Counted from the stretch's first letter, positions 25,157 through 33,330 are shown. The stretch: 64,000 nt of DNA from Nocardioides sp. LHD-245 (GCF_030929495.1 NZ_JAVFWN010000005.1:248001-312000), one strand, 5' to 3'. Program-made: numbers and translations. The notes: generated by a model not told the origin, from the letters alone.

Positions 25157-25171
25157 CCGGGATCGGTGAGG
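25157..25171 (+). promoter_or_regulatory. Island motif copy 5
   Basis: CCGGGATCGGTGAGG lies in the 91-nt gap before the DUF4407 gene, about 45 nt upstream of its ATG, in the same orientation as the gene. Confidence 0.42.
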
Positions 25172-25215
25172 AGGGCGCGGCCAACCGGGGCCGCCCGTCC
25201 GACCTGGAGGCACCG

Positions 25216-26745
25216 ATGAGTCCCCTCTACCGCACCTTGATCCGCATCGGCGGCGGCGACGCCGCCGCCCTCGATCTCGTGCCGTCCGCGAGCCGCGCGT
25301 TCGCCCAGATCGCCATCACCTTGCTGACCACCGCCGGGCTGGCGACGGTGTCGATGTTCTTCTTCCTCACCGACGCCGTCCACACCCAGGCGGTGGTCGC
25401 GGTGCTGCTGGCGCCCCTGTGGGGCCTGGTGATCTTCGCGATGGACCGCACGTTGCTGCTGCTGGGGATGGGCGGCCGCGGGCTCGCCACGACGGCCTCG
25501 GTGCTCGGCCGGCTCCTCGCGGCGGCGCTGATCGGGATCGTGGTCTCGACGCCGCTGACGCTTCGGATCTTCGCCTCCGACATCGACGCCCAGATCGTGA
25601 AGTCCCAGGCCGAGCAGAGCGAGCTCAACAAGACCTGGCTCGCGGACTCCCAGGAGACCCAGCAGGTCACCGCGCTGCGCCAGGAGGTCGACGACTGGGA
25701 GAACATCGCGGCGGGGGTGTTGCCGACGTCGTTCGCGGACCCGAGCTCGTCGGGGCTGGCGCGCGAGCTGGCCGCCGCCAGGGAAGCCCTGGCCGCCGAC
25801 CAGCATGCCGCCGACCAGGCCGCGATCCTCTACAACTGCGACACCTACGGCGGTGGGCGCGAGCGGCTCGACGACCCGGACAAGTGCGCCCCGAAGCCGG
25901 GCTTCAACGGCAACTCCGCGCTCTACAAGGCCCAGGCGGAGGCCACGGCCGAGGTCGTCGCCGACGACCTGGTCGAGATCGACCGCCTCGAGAAGCAGCT
26001 CACCGGCGCGAACAGCGGCAAGCTGAAGTCGCTGCGGGCCCAGGCCGGTGACAAGCTGCCCGCACTGCGCGACGAGCTGACCCGGGCCGAGAAGGCTCTC
26101 GACGGCTTCGGCTCCGGCCTGGAGTCCGCCAACAACGGCAACACCGGTCTGTTGGCCCAGATCGCGGGCCTGTGGCGCGCCGGCGAGGACAACAAGGCGC
26201 TGATGATCGCGCACCTGCTGCTCGCGCTGCTGCTGGTCGTGGTCGAGGTGCTCCCGGTGATGGCCAAGCTGCTGTGGACGTCGAGCCCCGGCGGCAAGGC
26301 GTACGAGGAGGCGATGCGCAGCACCGACGATCGCGGCGTCGCGACCGCCCAGGCCCAGCGCGCGGTGTCCCAGCTGGCGGCCGAGACCGACTACGAGGCC
26401 GCGCTCCTGGCCAAGGACGCCGAGCTCGACGCCCGCCAGCTCGAGGCCGAGCACGAGCTGGAGCTGCGCCGCGTCGCGAACGAGGCCGACGCCCGGGTCG
26501 CGAAGGCCCGCGCCGACGACCTGGCCGCCCGCGGCCTGGCCATCGATGCCGAGTACGGCGCCCGCCGCGAAGCCGAGCTGCGCCGCCGGGCCGAGGCCGA
26601 GTTCGACGTGTGGCTCAGTGCGCCCGCGCGCCGTACCGGACCGGGGTTTAGGTTGGTCCCCGCCGCGCCGGTGGCCGGCTTCGCCGGCGACCCGGCCGCC
26701 GTCCAGCAGCCGGCCCGGCGGTGGTGGGGACGCCGGGCACGGTGA
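25216..26745 (+). CDS. DUF4407 family membrane protein
   Basis: A 509-residue protein. Three membrane helices near the N-terminus (about 30-52, 57-77, 92-114) include LVIFAMDRTLLLL, the family motif. A long helical, charged periplasmic or cytoplasmic domain follows (120-320, coiled-coil-like, with two Cys), then a fourth helix (about 328-355) and a Glu/Arg/Ala-rich coiled-coil tail. DUF4407 function is unknown; the shape suggests a membrane-spanning mechanical or pore-like component. GGAGG precedes the ATG. Last gene of the plus operon. Confidence 0.78.
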   Translation: MSPLYRTLIRIGGGDAAALDLVPSASRAFAQIAITLLTTAGLATVSMFFFLTDAVHTQAVVAVLLAPLWGLVIFAMDRTLLLLGMGGRGLATTASVLGRLLAAALIGIVVSTPLTLRIFASDIDAQIVKSQAEQSELNKTWLADSQETQQVTALRQEVDDWENIAAGVLPTSFADPSSSGLARELAAAREALAADQHAADQAAILYNCDTYGGGRERLDDPDKCAPKPGFNGNSALYKAQAEATAEVVADDLVEIDRLEKQLTGANSGKLKSLRAQAGDKLPALRDELTRAEKALDGFGSGLESANNGNTGLLAQIAGLWRAGEDNKALMIAHLLLALLLVVVEVLPVMAKLLWTSSPGGKAYEEAMRSTDDRGVATAQAQRAVSQLAAETDYEAALLAKDAELDARQLEAEHELELRRVANEADARVAKARADDLAARGLAIDAEYGARREAELRRRAEAEFDVWLSAPARRTGPGFRLVPAAPVAGFAGDPAAVQQPARRWWGRRAR

Positions 26746-26864
26746 GCGGGGCCGGCCGCGCGGCCGTCATGGCATGCCTGGATGAGCTGCCGCTGCGTCG
26801 TCGTGACCATCGGGCCCCCCATCATCGGCTCGGGCATCGAAGGCGGTGATCGGGCGGAGGCACC

Positions 26865-27677
26865 TCACCTCGGCATGACGTCGAAGGTCTCGGCAGCGGT
26901 GTCGCGCACCCACGCCGCCTTGACCGCGCGCCAGGCCTCGTCGTCCAACCCCCGTCGCCAGTACGGCGAGCAGGAGAGCCGCTCGGGCTCGACGATGCCC
27001 TCGCGCAGCAGCACCCGTCGAACCGCCCGCGTCTCGGCCGCCTCGCCATGCACGAACGCGCTCACGACGCCGGCCGGGCGGGGCAGCGCGGCGACGGCCT
27101 CGGCGAGGAGGTCGTCCACGTCGTCGCGACCGGCGCGGTGCACCCAGCGGACCTCGAGCTCGCCGGGGGAGCCCAGCTCGACCTCCCCCGCGGCGTCCTC
27201 GACCTCGACGACAACGACGACCGGGCGACCGGCGGGGACCGCCTCGGCGCACGCGGCGATGGCCGGCAGGGCACTCTCGTCGCCGACGAAGAGGTAGCTG
27301 TCGGCGTCGGCGTGCGGCCGGTAGCTCCCCGCGGGTCCGCGGAGCTGGAGGCGGTGGCCGACCTGGGCGCGGGACGCCCACCGGCCGGCGTACCCGGCAT
27401 CGCCGTGGGCCGCGATGTCGAGCGTCAGCTCGCGGCGCTCGCCGTCCCAGGCTCGGACCGTGATCCGGCGCGGGAACGGGCGTTGCTCGCGCGGCAGCTC
27501 ACGCACGGCCTCGCCGTCGAACGGCACGGCGTAGGAGGCGGCGTCGGGAAGGAAGAAGCAGTTGACGTACTGGTCGGCGTCCTCGCCGAGCACGAACTCG
27601 TCGAGCCCCGGCCCTCCGAGCACGACCCGGACCAGCTGGGGCGTCAGACGCACGACAGCGACGACCTCTCCGTACAT
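26865..27677 (-). CDS. Siderophore-interacting protein (FAD ferric-siderophore reductase)
   Basis: A 270-residue SIP-family flavoprotein: an N-terminal FAD domain (VRLTPQLVRVVLGG, then PFPRRITVRAWD, the R-x-Y/V-T-x-R signature) and a C-terminal NAD(P)H domain (SYLFVGDESALPAIAACAE, ending CSPYWRRGLDDEAW). It releases iron from imported siderophores by reduction. ATG at 27677, directly after an AGGAGTGAGTG site; a GTG at 27680 is possible. An IdeR/DtxR box lies 42 nt upstream. Confidence 0.9.
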   Translation of the reverse strand: MYGEVVAVVRLTPQLVRVVLGGPGLDEFVLGEDADQYVNCFFLPDAASYAVPFDGEAVRELPREQRPFPRRITVRAWDGERRELTLDIAAHGDAGYAGRWASRAQVGHRLQLRGPAGSYRPHADADSYLFVGDESALPAIAACAEAVPAGRPVVVVVEVEDAAGEVELGSPGELEVRWVHRAGRDDVDDLLAEAVAALPRPAGVVSAFVHGEAAETRAVRRVLLREGIVEPERLSCSPYWRRGLDDEAWRAVKAAWVRDTAAETFDVMPR

Positions 27678-27718
27678 CACTCACTCCTCGTCCACCCACG
27701 CCGGCCCGATCGGCCGGC

Positions 27719-27737
27719 TTAGGTTGACCTTACCTAC
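27719..27737. promoter_or_regulatory. IdeR/DtxR iron box
   Basis: TTAGGTTGACCTTACCTAC matches the 19-bp consensus of IdeR/DtxR operators at about 14 positions and overlaps the likely -10 (TAAGGT) of the siderophore-interacting gene. This predicts repression when iron is plentiful. Confidence 0.75.
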
Positions 27738-27749
27738 AGCGTGGGTGGA

Positions 27750-27892
27750 TCACCCCGGCGGCTGGTCGCGCAGTGCCGCCACATAGGCGCGCGGCGTGGT
27801 CCCGGTGGCCTGCCTGAAGGCGCGGACGAATGCGCTCGCGGTCTGGTAGCCGACGAGCGTGCGCAGCGCCAGGGGCAGGCCGGCGAGGTCGA
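27750..27892 (-). pseudogene. C-terminal remnant of an AraC-family regulator
   Basis: About 47 codons read VIDLAGLPLALRTLVGYQTA, then ASAFVRAFRQATGTTPRAYV, ending in a stop. This is the second helix-turn-helix of AraC-type regulators. No upstream part of the gene remains before the sensor-kinase gene, so it is a truncated relic. AraC regulators often control siderophore genes, which would fit the iron-controlled neighbour. Confidence 0.7.
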
Positions 27893-27900
27893 TGACAACC

Positions 27901-27919
27901 AGTCGCCGTATCGGCGACT
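27901..27919. terminator. Short hairpin after the sensor kinase gene
   Basis: AGTCGCC and GGCGACT (7 bp) with a 5-nt loop overlap the kinase stop codon region. No T tract; possible weak terminator of the long minus-strand operon. Confidence 0.35.
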
Positions 27920-29045
27920 ACTGGCCCGGGAGGACCACGAGGAATCGGCAACCGGTCTCGCGCGGGCGGTTCTCCACGACGACGTGGCCGTCGTGAGCCT
28001 CGACGATGCCCTTGACGATCGCGAGTCCCAGGCCGCCTCCGCGAGCCGTGCCCTCCGGCGTACGGGAGGGCGTTCCTTGCCAGGCGACGTCGAACACCCG
28101 GGCCAGGTCCTCGGTCGGCAGTCCTCCGCAGCCGTCGCTGACGGCGATCTCGACGCGCCCGGCGACGAGGCTCCCGCGCACCTCGACGCTCCTGCCCGGC
28201 CGCGTGTGGCGTACGGCATTGACCAGCAGGTTGTCGAGCACGCGAGCGATCCCGGCGGGGTCGGCCGACACCTCCACCCCCTCGTCGACCGCTCCTTCGA
28301 CGCGGATCCCGTTCGCCTCGGCGATCGGTGTGATCGCGGCCAAGGCTTCGCTGACCAGGTCGGAGAGCAGGACCGGCTCGGGAGCGATGACGAGCGCACC
28401 TGCCTGGATCCGGGCGAGCTCGAAGAGGTCGTCGACCATGCCGCTCATCCGGTCGACCTCGGCGCGGATCTGCCGGTGGTAGCGCGCCGGGTCGGTGGTC
28501 ATGTCGTCCTCGAGCGCCTCGGTCATCACCCGGATCCCGGCCAGCGGCGTACGCAGGTCGTGGGACACCCACGACACCAGCTCCCGGCGCGCCTCCTCCA
28601 GCCGCCGCTCCCGGTCCTGGGCCTCGCGGAGGCGTTCCCGGGTGCGGTCGAGCTCGTCGGCCAGCGACCGGAGCTCGGCGGTGCCCGGCGTACCGCCCGC
28701 CGACTCGCTCGACGTGGCGTCGAAGGTGCGCAGCTGCGCCCGGAGCGCGTCCGACCAGCGGGCGATGGCAGCGGCGACGACGAGGGCGATGCCCACCGCG
28801 CCGAGGGCCGCCACGGAGGACACCACCGACATGACGAGGAGGTCGTGGGCGGAGATGAACATCAGCCGCGCGACCGCCGTGGCACCGAGGTACGCCCCCG
28901 CCACCGGGACGACGGCGACCACGGCGAGCTGCCAGCGGATCGAGCGGCGGCGGACCAGCCGCGCGACGGTGAGCCCGACCAGGCCGGCAAGAACGGCGCA
29001 TGCCGTCGCCACGGCGACGATCGACAGGGCATCCGCGATCCTCAT
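27918..29045 (-). CDS. Two-component sensor histidine kinase
   Basis: A 375-residue membrane kinase. Two to three hydrophobic segments (about 4-27, 36-60, 72-98) precede a coiled linker. The H-box WVSHDLRTPLAGI is near residue 160, the N-box VLDNLLVNAVRHT near 270, then SDGCGGLP, a short F-box and GGGLGLAIVKGIVEAHDGHV. It autophosphorylates and passes phosphate to the response regulator encoded just upstream, with which it overlaps by ATGA. The signal is unknown; the upstream genes of the operon suggest control of redox or envelope functions. Confidence 0.9.
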   Translation of the reverse strand: MRIADALSIVAVATACAVLAGLVGLTVARLVRRRSIRWQLAVVAVVPVAGAYLGATAVARLMFISAHDLLVMSVVSSVAALGAVGIALVVAAAIARWSDALRAQLRTFDATSSESAGGTPGTAELRSLADELDRTRERLREAQDRERRLEEARRELVSWVSHDLRTPLAGIRVMTEALEDDMTTDPARYHRQIRAEVDRMSGMVDDLFELARIQAGALVIAPEPVLLSDLVSEALAAITPIAEANGIRVEGAVDEGVEVSADPAGIARVLDNLLVNAVRHTRPGRSVEVRGSLVAGRVEIAVSDGCGGLPTEDLARVFDVAWQGTPSRTPEGTARGGGLGLAIVKGIVEAHDGHVVVENRPRETGCRFLVVLPGQ

Positions 29046-29731
29046 GAGGCCTCCACCGCTGGCTCCCACCGATAGCCCACGCCCCACACCGTCACCAGAC
29101 GGACCGGCCTGCGCGGATCGGGCTCGACCTTCTCGCGCAGGCGGCGCACGTGCACCGTCACGGTCGACTGGTCTCCCACGCTCCACCCCCACACCTGCTC
29201 CAGGAGCTGTTCGCGGGAGTACGCGGTGTCCGTGTGAGAGAGGAGGAACCTCAGCAGGTCGAACTCGCGAACGGTGAGAGCGATCTCCGCACCCCCGCGG
29301 GTGACCACGTGCCGCGTGACGTCGACGAGGAGGTCGCCGTCGCAGAGGATCTCGGGCTCACCGGAACGACCGGTCGTCCGGCGCAGGACGGAGTCCACCC
29401 GCAGCGCCAGCTCCCTGGGGCTGAACGGCTTGCCCACGTAGTCGTCGGCTCCGAGCTCGAGGCCGTGTACCCGATCGGCCTCACCTCCGAGCGCCGTCAG
29501 CATGATGATCGGGATGTCACCGATCGCACGGAGCCGCCGACACACCTCGCGGCCGTCCAGGCCGGGCAGCATCACGTCGAGCACGACGGCATCGACGCCC
29601 CCGGAGCGTACGACGCGGAGCGCGTCGAGTCCGTCGCCGGACTCGGCGACGTCATGTCCTCGCGCCCGCAGGTAGGAGCTGACCACCTCACGGACCGGGA
29701 GGTGGTCATCGACCACGAGGATCCGTGCCAC
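29042..29731 (-). CDS. OmpR-family response regulator
   Basis: A 229-residue regulator: a receiver domain (1-115) with acidic pocket VVDDH, phospho-acceptor Asp in VVLDVMLPGLDG and Lys in VGKPFSPREL; and a C-terminal winged helix (130-225; ALTVREFDLLRFLLSH, then YSREQLLEQVWGW, then VTVHVRRLREKVEPDP). The GTG at 29731 has GAGGAGGGAG just upstream. It overlaps the preceding membrane gene by 26 nt and the kinase by 4 nt. Confidence 0.92.
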   Translation of the reverse strand: MARILVVDDHLPVREVVSSYLRARGHDVAESGDGLDALRVVRSGGVDAVVLDVMLPGLDGREVCRRLRAIGDIPIIMLTALGGEADRVHGLELGADDYVGKPFSPRELALRVDSVLRRTTGRSGEPEILCDGDLLVDVTRHVVTRGGAEIALTVREFDLLRFLLSHTDTAYSREQLLEQVWGWSVGDQSTVTVHVRRLREKVEPDPRRPVRLVTVWGVGYRWEPAVEAS

Positions 29732-30146
29732 CGGCGCTCCCTCCTCGCTCTTCTCCTGACAGTATCCGCGACCTCGCGAGGGCGCCCCCCGCCAGGACGA
29801 TGCCGCTCGCCAGGACGCCCCAGCCGAGCAGGTAGTCACGGCTGAGAAGAGTGGGCATGTCGGGATCGGCACCGAGCCCGACGAACACCGGGACCGCGGC
29901 GAGCGAGACCGGACCGAGCAGCACGAGGACGGCGGCCGCCGCCAGGACCGGTCGGCCACTGCCACTGCGCCGCACCAGCCAGCCGAGCATCAGCACGACG
30001 GGAACCAGCAGCAGGTCGTGGGCAACCACCGCTGCCCCTGCCCACAGCGCTGTCTGTCCCACCTGGGTGAGGTTCTGGGTGGACAGCAGCAGCCACCCTC
30101 CGTAGCCCATCGCGATGGTCCCCACGGCGACCAGTGCCGCCCTCAC
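29706..30146 (-). CDS. Small integral membrane protein
   Basis: A 146-residue protein with four predicted membrane helices (about 2-22, 32-56, 64-85, 105-125) and a polar C-terminal tail. Family not recognised. Its GTG overlaps the stop of the molybdopterin oxidoreductase gene (GTGA), and its end overlaps the response regulator gene, so it belongs firmly to the operon. It might anchor or pass electrons to the oxidoreductase, but no haem-binding pattern is obvious. Confidence 0.75.
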   Translation of the reverse strand: MRAALVAVGTIAMGYGGWLLLSTQNLTQVGQTALWAGAAVVAHDLLLVPVVLMLGWLVRRSGSGRPVLAAAAVLVLLGPVSLAAVPVFVGLGADPDMPTLLSRDYLLGWGVLASGIVLAGGALARSRILSGEERGGSAGGTDPRGR

Positions 30147-31297
30147 CGGAGCACCTCGATGCGGGCCAGCCACTTCGTCTGCGTGACACCGGGGCGATTC
30201 GGTGCGATGAGCCGCGCGGGAAAGCCGTGGTCGAGGGACAGCGGGACGCCGTTGAGGCCGAGTGCGACGAGCGTGAGCGGATCGGAGGCGAACGGTGCGG
30301 GCAGGACGCTGAACCGCCCGGCGCGGCGGCGCTGCAGGGAGTGGAAGGCGACCTCTGCGCCGTCCGGAGCATCCACCAGCCGAAGCAGGTCGCGGAGCCG
30401 GACCCCGGTCCAGGTACCGGTGGCGCTCCAGCCCTCGACGCAGGCGATGGGCAGATCGACGGCATGCTGCGGGAAGGCGAGGAGGGCGGCCCGGTCGAGC
30501 TCGACCACGCGGTCGCCATGGCGTACCTCGCACACCCATTCCGGATCGCTCGCTGCGGCGAGCACGCCGGCGGCGCGGGCGGTCCGGTTGACGGGGACAC
30601 CCTGGGGTCCGCCCGAGCGGCGGGCTGACAGGACGGCGAGGCGGTCGATGCTGGGAAGGGTGCCGCCCGCGGTGCTCACCGCCGCCACCGCTGCGGCGAG
30701 ACCGCTCAGGCGGAGCAGTCCCCTGCGGTCGAGGGGAGAGGACGGCCGACGGTCGTCGTACGAGTCCGACTCGTCGAGGTCGCGCGCGAGAGCGCCGCGG
30801 ATCACGGGCAGCTTGACCCCGACATGCACGACGAGCGCGCCCATGGCCGTCCAGCCGACGGCGTAGTGGGCACGACGGAAGCTGAACTCCCACGGGTACC
30901 ACTGGGTCACGTTCACCAAGCCGGTCGTGACCTCGAAGAGCGCGGCCCCCACGAGGAGTGCGATCGATCCACGTTCCAGGGCTGTCAGCAGGCGAGCCCG
31001 CACCCCCCGCGACGGACGGTGGAACAGCCGCGGGTAGACGGTCCACAGCTTGACCAGCAGCAGCGGCACGGCAGCGGTGCCGGCCAGCACGTGCACGGCC
31101 TGCGTGACCTGGTAGCCCCACACCGGCCGGGTCGGCAGCGGGATCGGCTGGTGGGTCGCCTGCGCGTAGTGGCTGAGCACGCCGGTGACGAAGGCGAGCG
31201 CGAAGCAGACACCCAGCCACCGCCCCACGCGAGCGGCCACGCGGACGTCGTGCAGCCGCGAGGTGAAGGTGTCCGGACTCGGGACCCGGGCCCTCAT
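30143..31297 (-). CDS. Membrane-anchored molybdopterin-dependent oxidoreductase
   Basis: A 384-residue fusion. The first 180 residues hold four membrane helices with conserved His in a cytochrome b-like layout (near residues 43, 68, 144 and 156). A hydrophobic segment near 210 (GLAAAVAAVSTAGG) leads to a sulfite-oxidase/YedY-type domain (245-384), with the likely Mo-binding Cys in IACVEGWSATGTWTGV and the cofactor-phosphate region LDHGFPARLIAPN. Such proteins reduce or oxidise S- or N-oxides or protein Met-sulfoxide outside the membrane. Starts with ATGA overlap to the methyltransferase gene. Confidence 0.82.
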   Translation of the reverse strand: MRARVPSPDTFTSRLHDVRVAARVGRWLGVCFALAFVTGVLSHYAQATHQPIPLPTRPVWGYQVTQAVHVLAGTAAVPLLLVKLWTVYPRLFHRPSRGVRARLLTALERGSIALLVGAALFEVTTGLVNVTQWYPWEFSFRRAHYAVGWTAMGALVVHVGVKLPVIRGALARDLDESDSYDDRRPSSPLDRRGLLRLSGLAAAVAAVSTAGGTLPSIDRLAVLSARRSGGPQGVPVNRTARAAGVLAAASDPEWVCEVRHGDRVVELDRAALLAFPQHAVDLPIACVEGWSATGTWTGVRLRDLLRLVDAPDGAEVAFHSLQRRRAGRFSVLPAPFASDPLTLVALGLNGVPLSLDHGFPARLIAPNRPGVTQTKWLARIEVLR

Positions 31298-31935
31298 CGC
31301 CGGACCCCGAGCACGGCGCACCAGCGACCGTCGTACCGGTCGACGGCGCGCACCGTCAGGTTCGTCCGGTCCGCGAGGGCCGAGAGACCGTCGACGCCCA
31401 CCCGTCCCCAGGCGAAGTAGGTCGTCGACGCGCACTCACAGGTCAGCTGGACGTCTGCCGAACCGGTCGGCCGGCCCGGCGGCTCCACCTCCACCACGAT
31501 CCGGCCACCTCGGCCCAGCAGGTCCCGCATCCGCCGCAGCAGAGCCGCGGGATCGCCGCCGATGCCGACATTTCCGTCGGCAAGGAGCACGGTGTCCCAC
31601 CGCCCCTCACCTGGAACCCGGTCGAAGACGTCACGGCGCAGCGCGGGTCCACCCCGGTGCCGGGTCTGGGTCACGGCCTCGTGGACCACATCGACGCCCA
31701 GCACGACGTGCCCCGCGAGCGCCAGCTCCTCGGTCAGCCGCCCGGGCCCGCAGCCCACGTCGATCGTGGCTCCGGCGCAGTGGCGCAGGAACAGGCGATC
31801 GACGACATCGGCGCCGCGTGTCCAGTCCTCGACGGGCAGCGGCACGGGCGCCCCCTCCACGGTGCGGACCGTGCAGGCCTCTCCCCGCAGCGCGTGGGCG
31901 AAGACCACGTCGAAGGGCATCGTGGAGGCGGTCAC
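31294..31935 (-). CDS. Class I SAM-dependent methyltransferase
   Basis: A 213-residue protein with SAM motif I ATIDVGCGPGRLTEELALAG, motif II-like VVLGVDVVHEAVTQ, and DTVLLADGNVGIGGDP. Starts at GTG 31935 overlapping the upstream stop (GTGA), as do the other genes of this operon; the ATG at 31920 is an alternative. The substrate is unknown. Its place between a DUF2064 glycosyltransferase and the molybdopterin enzyme is common in actinobacterial operons. Confidence 0.82.
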   Translation of the reverse strand: MTASTMPFDVVFAHALRGEACTVRTVEGAPVPLPVEDWTRGADVVDRLFLRHCAGATIDVGCGPGRLTEELALAGHVVLGVDVVHEAVTQTRHRGGPALRRDVFDRVPGEGRWDTVLLADGNVGIGGDPAALLRRMRDLLGRGGRIVVEVEPPGRPTGSADVQLTCECASTTYFAWGRVGVDGLSALADRTNLTVRAVDRYDGRWCAVLGVRR

Positions 31936-32573
31936 GGCAGTGCCCGGCCTGCCGCGCTCGTCAGAAGTCGCGGGTGCGTGGTCGTGACGGCCTGGAGGTC
32001 GGCCAGGACGTCGATGTCCCGTAGGACCGGTGCATCCGCGACGCTGAGACCGGCCGCTTCCAGGGCCTCGCGGGTCAGGACGCCGGTGCGGGCGGTCGAC
32101 ATCGGCACGGCCGCCACCGCCGTCGCGTGGGACGGCTCGCGGAGCCCGAGCAGCCACCAGCCACCGTCCTCGGCGGGCCCGAGGACCGCGTCATGTCGCT
32201 CGAGTCGCGCCACAGCGTCGAGCAGCAGGCCGGACGTGACCTGGGGCGTGTCCATGCCGACCTGGACGACGGGGCCGGGCAGGGCGGCGAAGGCAGCGGC
32301 GATCCGGCCGCCGAGGCTGCCGGCGACCTGGGGCACCACCGACCAGCCCGCGAGGGCCCGCCGGATCCGCAGACCGTCGACAGCGTCCTCGAGGTCGCCG
32401 GCCACGGCCAGCCGACACCGCCCGGGGCCGACGGCGCTCGCGCACGCATCGATGGTGTCGAGGAGTGCCACGGACGCGATCCGAGCCGCCGCGTGCTCGC
32501 CGATGTCGACGGCGAGCCGGGTCTTCACCCGGCCCGGCACCGGCGCCTTCGCGATGACCACGATCGTCGTCAT
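31932..32573 (-). CDS. DUF2064 family nucleotidyl/glycosyltransferase-like protein
   Basis: A 213-residue GT-A fold protein. MTTIVVIAKAPVPGRVKTRL is the nucleotide-binding N-terminus of the family, and VQVGMDTPQVTSGLLLDA carries the metal-binding acidic pair. It is related to CofC/MobA-type transferases. Function is not established; it is regularly encoded with a family-2 glycosyltransferase and a methyltransferase, as here. Overlaps the upstream gene by ATGA. Confidence 0.82.
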   Translation of the reverse strand: MTTIVVIAKAPVPGRVKTRLAVDIGEHAAARIASVALLDTIDACASAVGPGRCRLAVAGDLEDAVDGLRIRRALAGWSVVPQVAGSLGGRIAAAFAALPGPVVQVGMDTPQVTSGLLLDAVARLERHDAVLGPAEDGGWWLLGLREPSHATAVAAVPMSTARTGVLTREALEAAGLSVADAPVLRDIDVLADLQAVTTTHPRLLTSAAGRALP

Positions 32574-33241
32574 CGCCTGCTCCTGCGGGTGATGACGAGG
32601 ACGCGGAGGAAGTCACGCGCCGCACGCACAGTGCCCGCGACCGAGCCCGACACCTTCGAACGGGTGCCGGGCGTTCGCGGGTGGTAGGCCACCTCCCGCT
32701 CGACGATCCGCCAACCACCGCTCGCGGCGCGGTGGACGAGCTCGACCGGGTACCCGAAGCGCCGGTCCTCGATCCCGAGGCCGAGAAGATCGGCGCGGCG
32801 CGCGACCCGCAGCGGCCCGAGGTCGCGCAGAGCGACGCCGGTACGCCGGCGTACGGTCGCTAGGACCAGCGCGTTCCCGACCCGGGCCGGCCAGGGCGGG
32901 CGTACGCCGCCGGCCCGGCGTCCCATCGCGAGGTCGGCCTCACCGTCGCGGACCAGGGCGAGCAGCGGCAGCACGTCCGCGGGATCGAACGAGCCGTCGC
33001 CGTCCATGACCGCGACATAGGTCGCGGTGGCGGCCTCCACCCCGGCATGCACGGCCGCGCCGTAGCCAGGCCGCGGCTCGTCCACCACGAGGGCCCCGGC
33101 CCGCGCCGCGACCGCCGCCGTCGCGTCGCTCGACCCGTTGTCGACGACCACGACACCGAGCCCGGCGGGAACGCGAGGCAGCAGCACTCGCAGCGCTGCC
33201 TCCTCGTCGCGACAGGGAAGGACGAGCTGGCAGTCGAGCAC
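32570..33241 (-). CDS. Family 2 glycosyltransferase
   Basis: A 223-residue GT2 enzyme without membrane helices: VLPCRDEEAAL nucleotide-sugar start, VVVVDNGSSDAT, and the metal motif VAVMDGDGSFDP. It may transfer sugar from UDP- or GDP-sugar to a polyprenyl phosphate or lipid. GTG start at 33241; a TAGGTT -10 (33253-33248) lies 6 nt before it, so the transcript is probably leaderless. First gene of a seven-gene operon ending at 27918. Confidence 0.85.
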   Translation of the reverse strand: MLDCQLVLPCRDEEAALRVLLPRVPAGLGVVVVDNGSSDATAAVAARAGALVVDEPRPGYGAAVHAGVEAATATYVAVMDGDGSFDPADVLPLLALVRDGEADLAMGRRAGGVRPPWPARVGNALVLATVRRRTGVALRDLGPLRVARRADLLGLGIEDRRFGYPVELVHRAASGGWRIVEREVAYHPRTPGTRSKVSGSVAGTVRAARDFLRVLVITRRSRR

Positions 33242-33247
33242 CTCTTC

Positions 33248-33253
33248 AACCTA
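33248..33253 (-). promoter_or_regulatory. -10 box of the glycosyltransferase operon
   Basis: TAGGTT on the minus strand ends 6 nt before the GTG start, spacing typical of leaderless actinobacterial promoters. No convincing -35 is seen. Confidence 0.4.
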
Positions 33254-33330
33254 GGGAACCGGGGGCCTCGTCATGCCCGCCAATCCTTACGGTCCCGTGA
33301 CGACGCCCTCCCCCGGGTCGCGGGCGCGCC

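Noticed and set aside
25216..26745. DUF4407 protein as part of an ESX/type VII system
   Set aside because: No EccC ATPase, EccB/D or WXG100 gene in the neighbourhood.
15719..26745. Prophage
   Set aside because: No integrase, terminase, capsid or tail genes and no attachment-site repeats seen.
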